Positions 19,878 to 28,764 of a stretch of 64,000 nucleotides of DNA are shown in pieces (the stretch's first letter is position 1; each line of letters starts with the position of its first letter). The notes beneath the pieces were generated by a model. That model had not been told where the DNA came from. It did not search any database and saw only the letters and a list, made by a program, of their open reading frames with translations. Location of the stretch: contig JASLLL010000013.1 in NCBI GenBank assembly GCA_030747075.1, positions 6,738-70,737 on the forward strand, in the 5' to 3' direction. The translations under genes were made by a program, and so were the position numbers. The DNA is from Gemmatimonadota bacterium. GTDB lineage: Bacteria; ARS69.

Positions 19878-21341
19878 ATGGCATTGACCGCACTGGCCGG
19901 TCCACCCGGAGTGGGGAAGACCACCCACCTCATTGGAAGGCTCGAGGACGCGCAGAATGCCGGGAATCCCACGGCGCTCTTTTTGTGCAGCGACTCGGAC
20001 GATCTTCGATCGCGCCCGAATGTCCGGGAAGGCGGCACCATGGGATGTCGCACTCCCGGGATGGGCGCGACCATTGACCACTTCGTTTCGGCAGCGGAAG
20101 CAGGCCGTATCCTCTCGGAACTTCCCGCCGGGAGCCTGGCGGCCTTCGACGAAGCGGCGTGGTTCGGTGTGGACATCGTGGAGGCGTGGATCGAAGCGGA
20201 GCGGCGAGGAGTGGATGTCGTGGTGTCTTCGCTCTCCGAGCAGCAGGTGGCAATCCTGAAAGAGCGAAGCTACCCGGTCACGCGGCTTACCGTACCCTGC
20301 ATGCTTTGCGGGAAGGACCGGGGGCGTCACTCGCACGAACTGTTCCACACGGCGGAGCGCGGTTTCGTCGTGGTGTGCGATGCCTGTCGCGAGGCGGTCG
20401 CCAGGAACCAATGCCGATCGGAACCTTCTTCTCTGGATGGTGAACTCTGCGAGGAGCTCACTTCGGAACTCAGGCGCATGAAGCCCTTCCCGGGAAAGGA
20501 GCACGCGTATCAGCCGGTCTTCGGGTTGGACCTCCCGGGCTGGGAACTGGTGCGGGGAGACACGCCGATTCGCGCGGACCTCATTCGAGAGGTGCTGGAG
20601 GCGGCCTTCCCGGCGTGGAGCGCGTCATCGAGGGCGGGCGAAGCCGACGGTCGTCCCAGCTTCATCGATCTGGGATGCTGCACCGGGTTTTTCTGCGAGT
20701 ACTTTGCGGCGCGGGGATGGGAGGCCTGGGGGCTGGACATCGACGAGGACTTCATCGCGCTGGCTCGGCGCGTGTCACAGGCTCTTGGAAGCGGAGTGGA
20801 GTACTGCCAGTCCGCGCTTCTTCCCCATGTGCAGGGCCATCCCGGCGCCCGGTTTGATGTGACCACTTCGTTCGCGACCGTGCAGTGGGTGATCGCCCAG
20901 AGCGGTCTGGATGCGGGGCTGGAGTGCTTCGACTGGATCTTCGGCGCGGCGCGGAAGATGTGTGTTCTTGAGATGGGCTACTCGGAAGAGGAGATCTACC
21001 GGGAGAAGCTGCCCGTGCGCATCGACCGCGAGTGGGTTGAAGAACTCATGCGAACCCGTGGAGGATTCGACGAGGTTCTCGTGATTCCGAAGGGATCGCG
21101 GGGCGTCTGGCGAGATCTCTTCATCGGTCTGAAGGATCCGGAAGTGTGCGGAGTGACCGTGTCCGGGGAGGGCGCGGCCGAACCGGGCCGACCCGCGCCC
21201 GTATGGAACGCGGCCGGTATTCTAGGGCTGGCAGCGCGTGCCGTGCGAAACCCGGGGCGCGTCGTGCAACTGGGCGGGAAGGCCGTACAGGATCCGGCGA
21301 GGGCGATGCGCGAACTGGGGCGGCGGTTGCGCGGCGGTTGA
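19878..21341 (+). CDS. fusion of a thymidine-kinase-like P-loop domain and a SAM methyltransferase
   Basis: 487 aa; ATG 19878 follows GGAGG by 9 nt. The N-terminal ~175 residues resemble type II thymidine kinases: P-loop GPPGVGKTT (8-16), acidic DEAAWFG (Asp91-Glu92, where TK has DExQFF) and a zinc-ribbon pattern Cys141-x2-Cys144 ... Cys167-x2-Cys170 after a TK-like VTRLTVPC. Residues about 255-400 form a class I methyltransferase with FIDLGCCTGFF (262-272) and the acidic GLDIDED near Asp287. The last ~45 residues are basic and amphipathic with a repeated A-V-x-x-P-x-R pattern. No known enzyme with this exact make-up is recognised. Location two genes after wzm/wzt suggests glycan modification; the kinase activity is untested and deoxynucleoside salvage is the alternative. 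Confidence 0.72.
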   Translation: MALTALAGPPGVGKTTHLIGRLEDAQNAGNPTALFLCSDSDDLRSRPNVREGGTMGCRTPGMGATIDHFVSAAEAGRILSELPAGSLAAFDEAAWFGVDIVEAWIEAERRGVDVVVSSLSEQQVAILKERSYPVTRLTVPCMLCGKDRGRHSHELFHTAERGFVVVCDACREAVARNQCRSEPSSLDGELCEELTSELRRMKPFPGKEHAYQPVFGLDLPGWELVRGDTPIRADLIREVLEAAFPAWSASSRAGEADGRPSFIDLGCCTGFFCEYFAARGWEAWGLDIDEDFIALARRVSQALGSGVEYCQSALLPHVQGHPGARFDVTTSFATVQWVIAQSGLDAGLECFDWIFGAARKMCVLEMGYSEEEIYREKLPVRIDREWVEELMRTRGGFDEVLVIPKGSRGVWRDLFIGLKDPEVCGVTVSGEGAAEPGRPAPVWNAAGILGLAARAVRNPGRVVQLGGKAVQDPARAMRELGRRLRGG

Positions 21342-21349
21342 TCGTTCGT

Positions 21350-22996
21350 TCACCGAAGCGTGGACGCCAGCCTCGCGCGATGCGGATCCAGGAAGGGGCA
21401 TTCGGACTCCCGGTTCATCGCGATCGGGAGCAGCGGGTCTTCCGTCAGGCGCGATCTCCACCGCTGCCGCATGGTGATGACTTCCCGCGGGTCAAGGAGA
21501 CGGCTGCGGGTGCGGGTCTCGTGGTGGATCAACTCGGCACGCGGCTCGTACAGAATCCGCCCTCCGCGCTGAGTCAGCCGGAGGCACAGGTCGACATCGT
21601 TGAACGAGACGGGCAGATCTCCGGCGTCGAGTCCCCCCAACTCCTCAAAGGCGCCGCGACGAACCAGGAGGCAGGCGGCGGTGGCCGCCGAGACTTCCCG
21701 TGCGGTACGAGCTCCGGTTCCCGGAAAAACCTCGCGCCCTCCCGAAGAACCCCACTCCCGACCCAGATGACCCGCGACCGTGCCGATCCCGAGCCCAATG
21801 CCCGCGTGCTGGCAGGTGCCGTCGGGATAGAGCAGCCGCGCGCCCACCGCGTCCACGCCCGGCCAGTGCATGGCGGCGACGAGGTGCGTGAGCCATGCGC
21901 CGTCGATCGCTTCCGTGTCGTTGTTGAGCATCAGGAGGAAGTCCCCGCTCGCTTCCGCTGCGGCTGTGTTCGTGATCCGGGCGAAGTTGAAGGAGCCTCC
22001 CTCGCGAATCACGCGTACCCCGGCGTGCTTTTCGGCCTCTTCCAGCAGGTGAAGCGCACGCGGATCTGTCGTGAGGTGATCCACCAGAATCACCTCGTGA
22101 CGGACTCCGCCATCCAGCCGCTCGATGGAGTTGAGGAGTCGGCCGAGCAGGTCCGGCTGATCTCGCGTCGGGATCAGGAGGGACACGAGGGGGTCGGCAT
22201 CGATCCGGGGGTGGATGCTCAGTGTCTCCGGATCGTCTCCCGCACTCACCGGGGCCGCCGTCCCCCGATCGGCGAGAAACGATGCCACCGCATCCATCCG
22301 CCCGCGCAGAGGGCCGAAGAGCGGGTCGTCGTCGCGCTCCGGCCGACGAAGGACCGGCAGCGGCAGGTGGCGCACAGCGTCGGCTTCGTCGGTCGCCCGA
22401 AGAAGCACATCGGTCCAGTCGGCTCCCTCCCGCAGTCGTCTTGAGGCAGCCTGCGCGGGGATGGCGGTCGCGGCGCCCGGGAACCTACCGGGGTGCGTCA
22501 GCGCGAGAAGCGGACTCCACGCCGGCTTGAGATCACCTCGGAGGGAGCCACCGGGAGCAAGCCGGACTTCGTCCGCGTACAGCACACCGCCCTCGTCGAG
22601 ATCGGCAATGTGCCCAAGCCACGCATTTCCCGAATCGGACACGAACTCGTCGCCCGCAGCCAGCGCGACCCACCTCTCGCCGGGACGCTCCACGGCGGGA
22701 GGCGCCTCCCCGCGGCACACATCACTTGCGGGGAGACCGGCGCCGAGGAGCGAATCCCGGGTTCGCTGTTCGTCCCCCTCTCCGAAGAGCAGGACGCGGA
22801 CGGGGGCCGGGGAGCGACAAACGCGAACCGCGGGACGCGCCCGGGCCACGGCGGACAGCCATCGCCGGATCTGTTCAGCCTCGGTGCGCCGCTGCTCGAT
22901 GCGGCCGCGGAGGCGTCGCACGATTCTGCCGAACGCATGGAACCCCTCGGCGCGAATGAGAGTGCGGGCTGCGCGCACGCGGTGAAGAAGGTTCAC
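21350..22996 (-). CDS. GT2 family glycosyltransferase
   Basis: 548 aa on the minus strand, from GTG 22996 (GGGAG 8 nt upstream) to 21350. The N-terminal half (about 1-235) is Arg-rich and not recognised. The GT2 domain starts near residue 240 with VSLLIPTRDQPDLLGRLLNS; it has LLMLNNDTEAID as the metal/nucleotide acidic motif, GARLLYPDGTCQHAG and VSFNDVDLCLRL. This is the architecture of rhamnosyl- or other O-chain transferases. It is the last gene of a three-gene minus-strand operon, and its stop lies 8 nt from the stop of the convergent fusion gene with no terminator between. Confidence 0.85.
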   Translation of the reverse strand: MNLLHRVRAARTLIRAEGFHAFGRIVRRLRGRIEQRRTEAEQIRRWLSAVARARPAVRVCRSPAPVRVLLFGEGDEQRTRDSLLGAGLPASDVCRGEAPPAVERPGERWVALAAGDEFVSDSGNAWLGHIADLDEGGVLYADEVRLAPGGSLRGDLKPAWSPLLALTHPGRFPGAATAIPAQAASRRLREGADWTDVLLRATDEADAVRHLPLPVLRRPERDDDPLFGPLRGRMDAVASFLADRGTAAPVSAGDDPETLSIHPRIDADPLVSLLIPTRDQPDLLGRLLNSIERLDGGVRHEVILVDHLTTDPRALHLLEEAEKHAGVRVIREGGSFNFARITNTAAAEASGDFLLMLNNDTEAIDGAWLTHLVAAMHWPGVDAVGARLLYPDGTCQHAGIGLGIGTVAGHLGREWGSSGGREVFPGTGARTAREVSAATAACLLVRRGAFEELGGLDAGDLPVSFNDVDLCLRLTQRGGRILYEPRAELIHHETRTRSRLLDPREVITMRQRWRSRLTEDPLLPIAMNRESECPFLDPHRARLASTLR

Positions 22997-23000
22997 GGGT

Positions 23001-24113
23001 TCATCTCCCCGCCGCCCTGCGATATCCGTCCCGCGTCGCCCGCGCAGTTTCCGCCCAGTCGAAGAGGGCGGCGCGGGCCGGGCCGAGTGCCGCGAGTTCC
23101 CCGCGACGGCGGTCGTCCATCCAGAGCCGCGCGAGGGCATCCGCAAGCGCACGGGCGGTCTCCACCGATGCAAACGCGGCCGCGTCGCCCAGGACTTCGC
23201 GATGCGGAGGGATGTCGCTGGCGAGCACCGGCCCGCCGCAGGCCGCCGCTTCCAGCGCGGGGAGCCCGAAGCCTTCGCATCGCGAGGGAACGAGTACCAG
23301 TCTCGCTCCGGCATACAGAAGCGGAAGGTCGGTGTCGGTTACGGGACACAGGATGCGGACGCGCGAAACCCCCGCGGCAATGGGTTCCAGTCTGGCGCGG
23401 GTTTCGTGATCGCGTGCCGGGATGACGAGTTCCGCGTCGGCGAGTCCCGCGGCGCGAAACGCACGGAGCGCGCCGTCGAGATTCTTGTGGGGCCGATGCG
23501 AAGCGACGCAGAGGAGGAAGGGCCGTGTGAGACCCCGACCCGCCAGGAACTCCGTCACGCTCTCAGGCGATGGCGGAGCGAACACAGGCGCAACGGCGTG
23601 GGGGATCACCGTGAACCGGTCGGCCGGAGCGCGAAGGCACCGGGTCAGCTCCGCCCGGGCCGCTTCCGAGCCGGTGAAGAGAACGGCGGACGACCGGATC
23701 GACCACGCCATCATGATGCGGGCGTAGAGCCGGTGGAGCGGAGAGCGGGGGAAGAGCAAGTGGATGGGGTCATGCATCGTGACCACCACGCGGCACCCGG
23801 GAGCCGCCGAGCGCACATAGTGCGGGAAGTGCAGAACATCGAGCTGATGCCGGCTTGCCGCGCCACGGAAGGCCGCCAGTTCCTTCACGCTGTAGAGCGG
23901 CGCACGGCATTGCGCCAGCCGGAAGCGCTCCGGGTCGAGGAGTTCAGGCAGTCCCCCCGGAAGCGCACGGAGATCCGGCTCCGGAAGAAAGAGCGTGTAC
24001 CGCTCCGGACCGTGGAGTCCGGCGAGCCCCGTGAGGAGTCCCTCAAGGTATCGTCCGATTCCGAAGTCGCGGATCTTGCGCGCATCGATGCCGATGTGCA
24101 GCGGAGCAGTCAT
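23001..24113 (-). CDS. GT4 family glycosyltransferase
   Basis: 370 aa from ATG 24113, overlapping the upstream gene's stop by 4 nt. The Rossmann-like N-terminal half holds IGIDARKIRDFGIGRYLEG and TMHDPIHLLFP. The C-terminal half has the donor-binding series FLLCVASHRPHKNLDGALRA and LVPSRCEGFGLPALEAAACG with the conserved E-x7-E. This GT-B retaining fold is typical of mannosyl- or rhamnosyltransferases. Donor and acceptor are not predictable. Confidence 0.9.
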   Translation of the reverse strand: MTAPLHIGIDARKIRDFGIGRYLEGLLTGLAGLHGPERYTLFLPEPDLRALPGGLPELLDPERFRLAQCRAPLYSVKELAAFRGAASRHQLDVLHFPHYVRSAAPGCRVVVTMHDPIHLLFPRSPLHRLYARIMMAWSIRSSAVLFTGSEAARAELTRCLRAPADRFTVIPHAVAPVFAPPSPESVTEFLAGRGLTRPFLLCVASHRPHKNLDGALRAFRAAGLADAELVIPARDHETRARLEPIAAGVSRVRILCPVTDTDLPLLYAGARLVLVPSRCEGFGLPALEAAACGGPVLASDIPPHREVLGDAAAFASVETARALADALARLWMDDRRRGELAALGPARAALFDWAETARATRDGYRRAAGR

Positions 24114-25249
24114 CGGTCGGCGGCCTCCATGGCTTTGCGGTAGGTGTCCAGCGTAGCGCGTGCGGCTGCTTTCCATGAGAACTTCTTCGCCCGGACCTGC
24201 CCCGCGCTCCTCAGTGCGGCATGGAGTTCGGGATCGTTGAGCGCGCGGAGAATGCCGCGGGCGATCGAGCCCGGTTCGTGCGGATCGATCATGACGGCGG
24301 CTTCGCCCGCGATCTCCCGAATGGATGGGATCGCGCTGGCCACCACGGGCACGCCGCACGCCATCGCTTCCAGTACGGGCAGACCGAATCCCTCTTCGAA
24401 CGAAGGGAAGACGAACGCTTCCGCCCCGGAGTAGAGCGCCGGGAGATCCTTCGCATCCACGAATCCGGTTGTGAGGACGGAATCCGCGGGGTCGTCACCC
24501 TCCAGGGCGCGGACGAACTCGCTCTCAAGCCATGCGGCCTTCCCCGCCACGACGAGGCGGAGGTTGCTTTCGTGGGCGTTGCGCACTTCCCGAAAGGCAC
24601 GCAGCAGTCCGGGGAGGTTCTTGCGAGGCTCCAGATTCCCCACGAAGAGAAGGTACGGTTGCGAGATGTTCAGCTTGTGCAGGACCTCGTCCACCCGCGT
24701 GGGAGTCTCCGGGGAGAAGCGGGATGCCACGCCGTGGGGGATGGCGTCGATCCTGTGGGCCGGAATGTGGAAGGCGGCGCACAGATTCTCCCGCATGGCA
24801 CCCGATCCCGTGATGACGCGGGTCGCGCGGCGCAGGGACTTCGGGATGAGCCAGCGCATGTAGGCGGCGTATCGACGGGGGATGGTCTGCGGGTGCGTAA
24901 AGGCGATCAGGTCGTGGATTGTGGCAACAGCGACGGGCTTTCCGGGGAAGAGGGGGACGAGGTAGTTCGGTCCGTGGATGAGATCCACGCCGAGCTTTCT
25001 GGCCCGGCGGGGCAGGACGAAGTGCTCCCATGCGTCACCCGACGGATGGCTTTCGTGAGAGAAGGGGGCCTCGATCAGCTGGAATCGACCGTCGAGGTCG
25101 AGCCCCCGCAGGGCCGTCTCCGCAGGGGCAAGGAGCAGGAACTCGTGGTCGCTGTCGATCTGCGAGAAGCCCCTCACCAGCTCAAGGACATAGTTCCCCA
25201 CGCCGGAGAACTCACGCCCCACCGTTCGGGCATCGAGGAGGATTCGCAT
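24110..25249 (-). CDS. GT4 family glycosyltransferase
   Basis: 379 aa from ATG 25249, first gene of the minus-strand trio. It is related to its neighbour: MRILLDARTVGREFSGVGNY, TIHDLIAFTHP, LLFVGNLEPRKNLPGLLRAF and VFPSFEEGFGLPVLEAMACG. The mRNA leader carries a perfect hairpin whose 3' arm includes GGGAGG (25261-25278), 11 nt from the start. It is transcribed divergently from the GT4 gene at 25383. Confidence 0.92.
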   Translation of the reverse strand: MRILLDARTVGREFSGVGNYVLELVRGFSQIDSDHEFLLLAPAETALRGLDLDGRFQLIEAPFSHESHPSGDAWEHFVLPRRARKLGVDLIHGPNYLVPLFPGKPVAVATIHDLIAFTHPQTIPRRYAAYMRWLIPKSLRRATRVITGSGAMRENLCAAFHIPAHRIDAIPHGVASRFSPETPTRVDEVLHKLNISQPYLLFVGNLEPRKNLPGLLRAFREVRNAHESNLRLVVAGKAAWLESEFVRALEGDDPADSVLTTGFVDAKDLPALYSGAEAFVFPSFEEGFGLPVLEAMACGVPVVASAIPSIREIAGEAAVMIDPHEPGSIARGILRALNDPELHAALRSAGQVRAKKFSWKAAARATLDTYRKAMEAADR

Positions 25250-25260
25250 CGGTCGGTCCG

Positions 25261-25278
25261 GCCTCCCGGCGGGGAGGC
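25261..25278 (-). promoter_or_regulatory. hairpin/inverted repeat covering the Shine-Dalgarno of the minus-strand GT operon
   Basis: GCCTCCC (25261-25267), a 4-nt loop, GGGAGGC (25272-25278): a perfect 7-bp palindrome. On the minus strand it reads GCCTCCC-CGCC-GGGAGGC and ends 11 nt before ATG 25249, so the stem would hide the GGGAGG ribosome-binding site. As DNA it could also be an operator in this 133-nt divergent gap. Confidence 0.4.
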
Positions 25279-25332
25279 TCCCCCCGCGATGCGTCAGCGT
25301 ACGATGGTGCGCCCCTTCGGGCGACGCGATTC

Positions 25333-25361
25333 TTCCCGGAGAGCCGCCGGGCTGTTACCTT
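25333..25361 (+). promoter_or_regulatory. weak candidate promoter for the plus-strand GT4 gene
   Basis: TTCCCG (25333-25338), 17-nt spacer, TACCTT (25356-25361). The -10 is identical to that in front of tadA. The leader to GTG 25383 would be short and holds GGAGGGG. Confidence 0.3.
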
Positions 25362-25382
25362 GCGCCCTCGGGAGGGGATGCC

Positions 25383-26513
25383 GTGCGCGTTGCTCTGGTT
25401 CACGACTGGCTGACGGGAATGCGGGGCGGGGAGAGAGTCCTCGAAGTCTTCTGCGACCTCTTCCCGGGGGCGGACCTCTTCACGCTGGTTCATATTCCCG
25501 GCGCAGTCTCTTCGGTGATTGAAGACCGCAGAATCATCACCAGTCCGCTCTCGCGCCTGCCGGGAATCGCCCGGAGTTACCGGTACTTCCTCCCGCTCTT
25601 CCCGGCGATGGTGGAGCGCTTCGACCTTCGCGACTACGATCTCGTGGTGTCGTCCTCGCACTGCGTGGCGAAGGCCGTTCGGCCCGGTCCCGGCGCACGC
25701 CATGTCTCCTATGTGCACACGCCCATGCGGTATCTCTGGGATCGCTACGAAGACTACTTCGGAGGCGGGTGGGCCGGGCCCGCCACGCGCGCGGCCATGG
25801 CGACGCTGCGCGGCCCCTTGCGTCGCTGGGATCGGCGGACCTGCGATCGCGTGGATGCTTTCGTCGCGAACTCGCGCTTCGTCGCCGAGGCGATCGACCG
25901 GATCTATGGACGCACCGCGGAGGTGGTCCATGCGCCGGTGGATACGGATCTCTTCAGCGAGAGTGGGGAACCGCGCGGGGAGGAGTGGCTGGTCGTCTCC
26001 GCATTCGCCCCGTACAAGCGCGTGGATGTGGCCATTCGTGCCGCGCGCCGAGCGGGAGTCCGGCTTGCGATTGTCGGCGTGGGGCCGATGGAGAGCGATC
26101 TCCGTCGGCTTGCCGGTTCGGGCGTCCGCTTCCTCGGGTCGGTCCCGGCGGACGAACTCGTAAGGCTCTACTCCACGGCGCGGGGTCTTCTCTTCCCCGG
26201 CGTGGAGGACTTCGGGATCGTCCCCCTGGAGGCGATGGCGTGCGGATGCCCGGTGGTCGCGCTCGACCGGGGCGGAGCGCTGGAGACGGTGGTGGGTGCC
26301 GAGTGGGCCGGAGACCCGGCTGGCGTTTCGACCGGGGCCACGGGGCTTTTTGTCGGCGAACAGACGCCGGAGGCTTTTGCGCACGGAATCACAGTGGTAG
26401 AGAGCGCCGAGGTCGCCTTCGATCCGGACGCGTGCCGGAAACGGGCCGAGGAGTTCTCCACCGGGGTATTCCGGAGCCGAATGGCGCAGATTCTGGGAAT
26501 CGTCAGCGCCTGA
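25383..26513 (+). CDS. GT4 family glycosyltransferase (WbaZ-like)
   Basis: 376 aa from GTG 25383, preceded by GGAGGGG. The N-terminus MRVALVHDWLTGMRGGERVLE and HVSYVHTPMRYLWDRYEDYF are hallmarks of the WbaZ/mannosyltransferase branch of GT4. The donor half has WLVVSAFAPYKRVDVAIRA, LYSTARGLLFPGVEDFGIVPLEAMACGCP. It probably adds a mannose-type residue to the surface glycan. It is divergent from the minus-strand trio and followed by gmhA. Confidence 0.9.
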   Translation: MRVALVHDWLTGMRGGERVLEVFCDLFPGADLFTLVHIPGAVSSVIEDRRIITSPLSRLPGIARSYRYFLPLFPAMVERFDLRDYDLVVSSSHCVAKAVRPGPGARHVSYVHTPMRYLWDRYEDYFGGGWAGPATRAAMATLRGPLRRWDRRTCDRVDAFVANSRFVAEAIDRIYGRTAEVVHAPVDTDLFSESGEPRGEEWLVVSAFAPYKRVDVAIRAARRAGVRLAIVGVGPMESDLRRLAGSGVRFLGSVPADELVRLYSTARGLLFPGVEDFGIVPLEAMACGCPVVALDRGGALETVVGAEWAGDPAGVSTGATGLFVGEQTPEAFAHGITVVESAEVAFDPDACRKRAEEFSTGVFRSRMAQILGIVSA

Positions 26514-26519
26514 CCTTCC

Positions 26520-26562
26520 GACGCTGGGCGTCTTGACACGGGTGCGACGCGGGTGGGACTCT
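26520..26562 (+). promoter_or_regulatory. candidate promoter upstream of gmhA, with an adjoining short hairpin
   Basis: A small hairpin GACGC-TGG-GCGTC (26520-26532, one extra G in the loop) abuts TTGACA (26533-26538). At 17-18 nt the -10 would be GGACTC or GACTCT (to 26562), which is weak. The perfect -35 and its place in a 112-nt gap support a promoter for gmhA and the downstream genes. Confidence 0.35.
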
Positions 26563-26625
26563 GGCATGGGTTTCCGGGAACCCCGGACCGGGGTGACTCC
26601 GGAACGGGGCCGGGGAGGGGGAGTC

Positions 26626-27207
26626 ATGGACATCGACGGAATCCGGGAGTCCATGACGGAGACCGTGCGCGTGCTGGAGCGTCTCCGGGACGAGACCGCT
26701 CCGGCAGTGGCCGCCGTCTCCGAGGAGCTTGTTCGGTGTGTGACGGCCGGTGGGCGCATCCTGGTCTGCGGCAATGGAGGGAGCGCGGCGGACTCCCAGC
26801 ACATGGCCACGGAACTCACGGTCCGGTTCCGGAAGCAGCGCCGTGCGATTTCCGCGCTTGCCCTCACGGTGGATTCCTCGGTGCTTACCGCAGCTTCCAA
26901 CGATCTGGGCTTCGCGAAGGTGTTCAGTCGCCAGGTGGAAGCTCACGGGAAGGCGGGAGATGTGCTGATCGCGATCTCCACCAGTGGGAACTCACCGAAT
27001 GTGGTGGAGGCGGTCCGTGAGGCCCGCGTGCGGGGACTGGTCACCGTGGCGCTCACGGGAGCGGCGGGGGGGGCGCTTGCCTCGGAAGTGGACCACTGGA
27101 TCGGCGTGCCTTCCGAAGAGACTCCACAGATTCAGGAAGCGCATCTCGTGGTGGAACACCTGCTCTGCGAAGCCATGGAAGACGCGGTGGCGGAGGATGC
27201 GCCGTGA
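26626..27207 (+). CDS. gmhA: phosphoheptose isomerase (sedoheptulose-7-phosphate isomerase)
   Basis: SIS-domain enzyme (193 aa) converting sedoheptulose-7-phosphate to D-glycero-D-manno-heptose-7-phosphate, first step to nucleotide-activated heptose. Conserved parts: ILVCGNGGSAADSQHMATEL with the active-site His and Glu, ASNDLGFAKVFSRQVEA, ISTSGNSPNVVEAV, and QIQEAHLVVEH with the second zinc/catalytic set. ATG 26626 follows GGGGAGGGGG. Heptose suggests an LPS inner core or a glycosylated S-layer. The later genes of the pathway are not in the window. Confidence 0.93.
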   Translation: MDIDGIRESMTETVRVLERLRDETAPAVAAVSEELVRCVTAGGRILVCGNGGSAADSQHMATELTVRFRKQRRAISALALTVDSSVLTAASNDLGFAKVFSRQVEAHGKAGDVLIAISTSGNSPNVVEAVREARVRGLVTVALTGAAGGALASEVDHWIGVPSEETPQIQEAHLVVEHLLCEAMEDAVAEDAP

Positions 27208-28742
27208 CACCGGGAGACACCACCACGCCTCCGTCCACGGGAGGAGCCCCGCCGACGCTCCCGCGTGCGGCGATCGCGGATCGGGCGATGCGTCGCATCC
27301 TGAAGTCCGCGTCCACCGTTCCGACGCCCTCGGCCTCGTCTCTGGAACCCGCGCTCTTTGCCGCCATCTGGGTGGCACTGGACGGCATCGCGGTGACGAC
27401 GGCATTTCTTGCGGCGTACTGGATCCGGTTCACCTCCGCGTGGATTCCCGCTCCACTCGGCGTGCCGCCTCTGGCGACCTATGTGCCGGTTCTCGCGGTG
27501 GTGCTTCCGGTGTCGATCTGGGCTTATCGCCGCTGTGGCCTCTACCGGCCCGGCCGCGTCTCCTCCTTCAGCCGGGATTCGCTGTCCGGCGTGAGAGCGG
27601 CGGCTCTTGCGGTCGTGGTGCTGGTAGCGGCGGCCTTCTTCTACCGCAGCACTTCCTTCTCCCGGGGGTTTGTCGCGCTCTTCTGGGTGGCGACGACCGT
27701 GGCATTCCCGGTGTTTCGCCGCGTGGCATCGGTGGTGCATGGTGGGCTTCGCAAGAGGGGACACGGCGTGGCACGGATCGCCATTCTTGGCGGGGGAGAG
27801 GTGGCGCGTCGGCTGGAGGAAGAGATCCGCTCCGGCCCGGGCTCCGGGTTGATCGTTGCGGCATCACTCGGAGGAGACGACTGGCGTCCGCCCGGCGTTT
27901 CCCCGGAGTCTTCCGAGGATCGAGCGCTGCGGACCGCCAGAGTTCGAAACCTCGTCCGGTCCCGGAGGATTCACCGCATCCTGGTGACGGATGCCGGGCT
28001 CTCCTTCGACAGCCGCATGGACCTCATGGAAGAGTGCCATTCGCTGGGGATTTCCTGCGGATTCGTCCCGGATCTCTTTGAGGTGCTCGTGGGGAGGACC
28101 CATGTCGAGGACATCGGCGGGTTTCCGCTGGTCGGGTTCCGGATGTTTCCGCTGGACCGATGGGATCGGTTTCAGAAGCGTTCCCTGGACATCGCCGGGT
28201 CACTCCTGGGGCTGGTTGCGTTGCTGCCCCTTCTGGCGTTTGTCGCGCTCTGCGTGCGTCTGGATTCGCCCGGTCCGGTCTTCTATCGCCAGCAGCGTCT
28301 GGGGCGGGACGGCCGTGAGTTCGACATTGTGAAGTTCCGTTCGATGCATCCCGGAGTGGAGAGCGACACCGGTCCCGTGCGTGCCCGTCGTACGGATGGT
28401 CGTCCCACTCGGGTGGGACGCGTGATCCGCCGTCTCAGTCTCGATGAGCTCCCTCAGCTGTGGAATGTCCTGCGAGGGGTGATGTCGCTGGTGGGACCAC
28501 GCCCGGAGCGGCCTCATTTCGTAAGTGAATACCAGCGCAGAATCCCGCGCTATCTGGAGCGACATGAAGTGAAGTCCGGCATGACCGGCTGGGCACAGGT
28601 CAATGGTTTTCGGGGCGACACATCCATCGAGGGGCGCACCCGACTGGATCTGTGGTATCTGGAGAACTGGTCGCTGGCTCTGGATGTGAAGATCCTGGTG
28701 CTGACGGCCGTTCGGTTTCTCTTTCAGAAGGAGGCATTCTGA
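27204..28742 (+). CDS. polyprenyl-phosphate sugar-1-phosphate transferase (WbaP/EpsE-type)
   Basis: 512 aa from GTG 27204, overlapping gmhA by 4 nt. The N-terminal ~180 residues have about four hydrophobic segments, followed by a cytosolic Rossmann-like domain (RIAILGGGEVARRLEEEIRSG). The C-terminal ~200 residues are the catalytic bacterial sugar transferase domain: KRSLDIAGSLLGLVALLPLL, QQRLGRDGREFDIVKFRSMH, LDELPQLWNVLRG and MSLVGPRPERPHFV. Such enzymes start glycan synthesis by moving a hexose-1-phosphate onto undecaprenyl phosphate, so this is the likely priming step for the locus. Confidence 0.94.
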   Translation: MTPGDTTTPPSTGGAPPTLPRAAIADRAMRRILKSASTVPTPSASSLEPALFAAIWVALDGIAVTTAFLAAYWIRFTSAWIPAPLGVPPLATYVPVLAVVLPVSIWAYRRCGLYRPGRVSSFSRDSLSGVRAAALAVVVLVAAAFFYRSTSFSRGFVALFWVATTVAFPVFRRVASVVHGGLRKRGHGVARIAILGGGEVARRLEEEIRSGPGSGLIVAASLGGDDWRPPGVSPESSEDRALRTARVRNLVRSRRIHRILVTDAGLSFDSRMDLMEECHSLGISCGFVPDLFEVLVGRTHVEDIGGFPLVGFRMFPLDRWDRFQKRSLDIAGSLLGLVALLPLLAFVALCVRLDSPGPVFYRQQRLGRDGREFDIVKFRSMHPGVESDTGPVRARRTDGRPTRVGRVIRRLSLDELPQLWNVLRGVMSLVGPRPERPHFVSEYQRRIPRYLERHEVKSGMTGWAQVNGFRGDTSIEGRTRLDLWYLENWSLALDVKILVLTAVRFLFQKEAF

Positions 28743-28764
28743 TGCCCATCGGAGAATGCACTTG

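Noticed and set aside
21146-22444. Plus-strand open frame of 432 codons opposite the minus-strand GT2 gene
   Set aside because: The GT2 motifs (LIPTRDQ, LNNDTEA) are clear on the minus strand, and the plus-strand product is Arg/Gly-rich without motifs.
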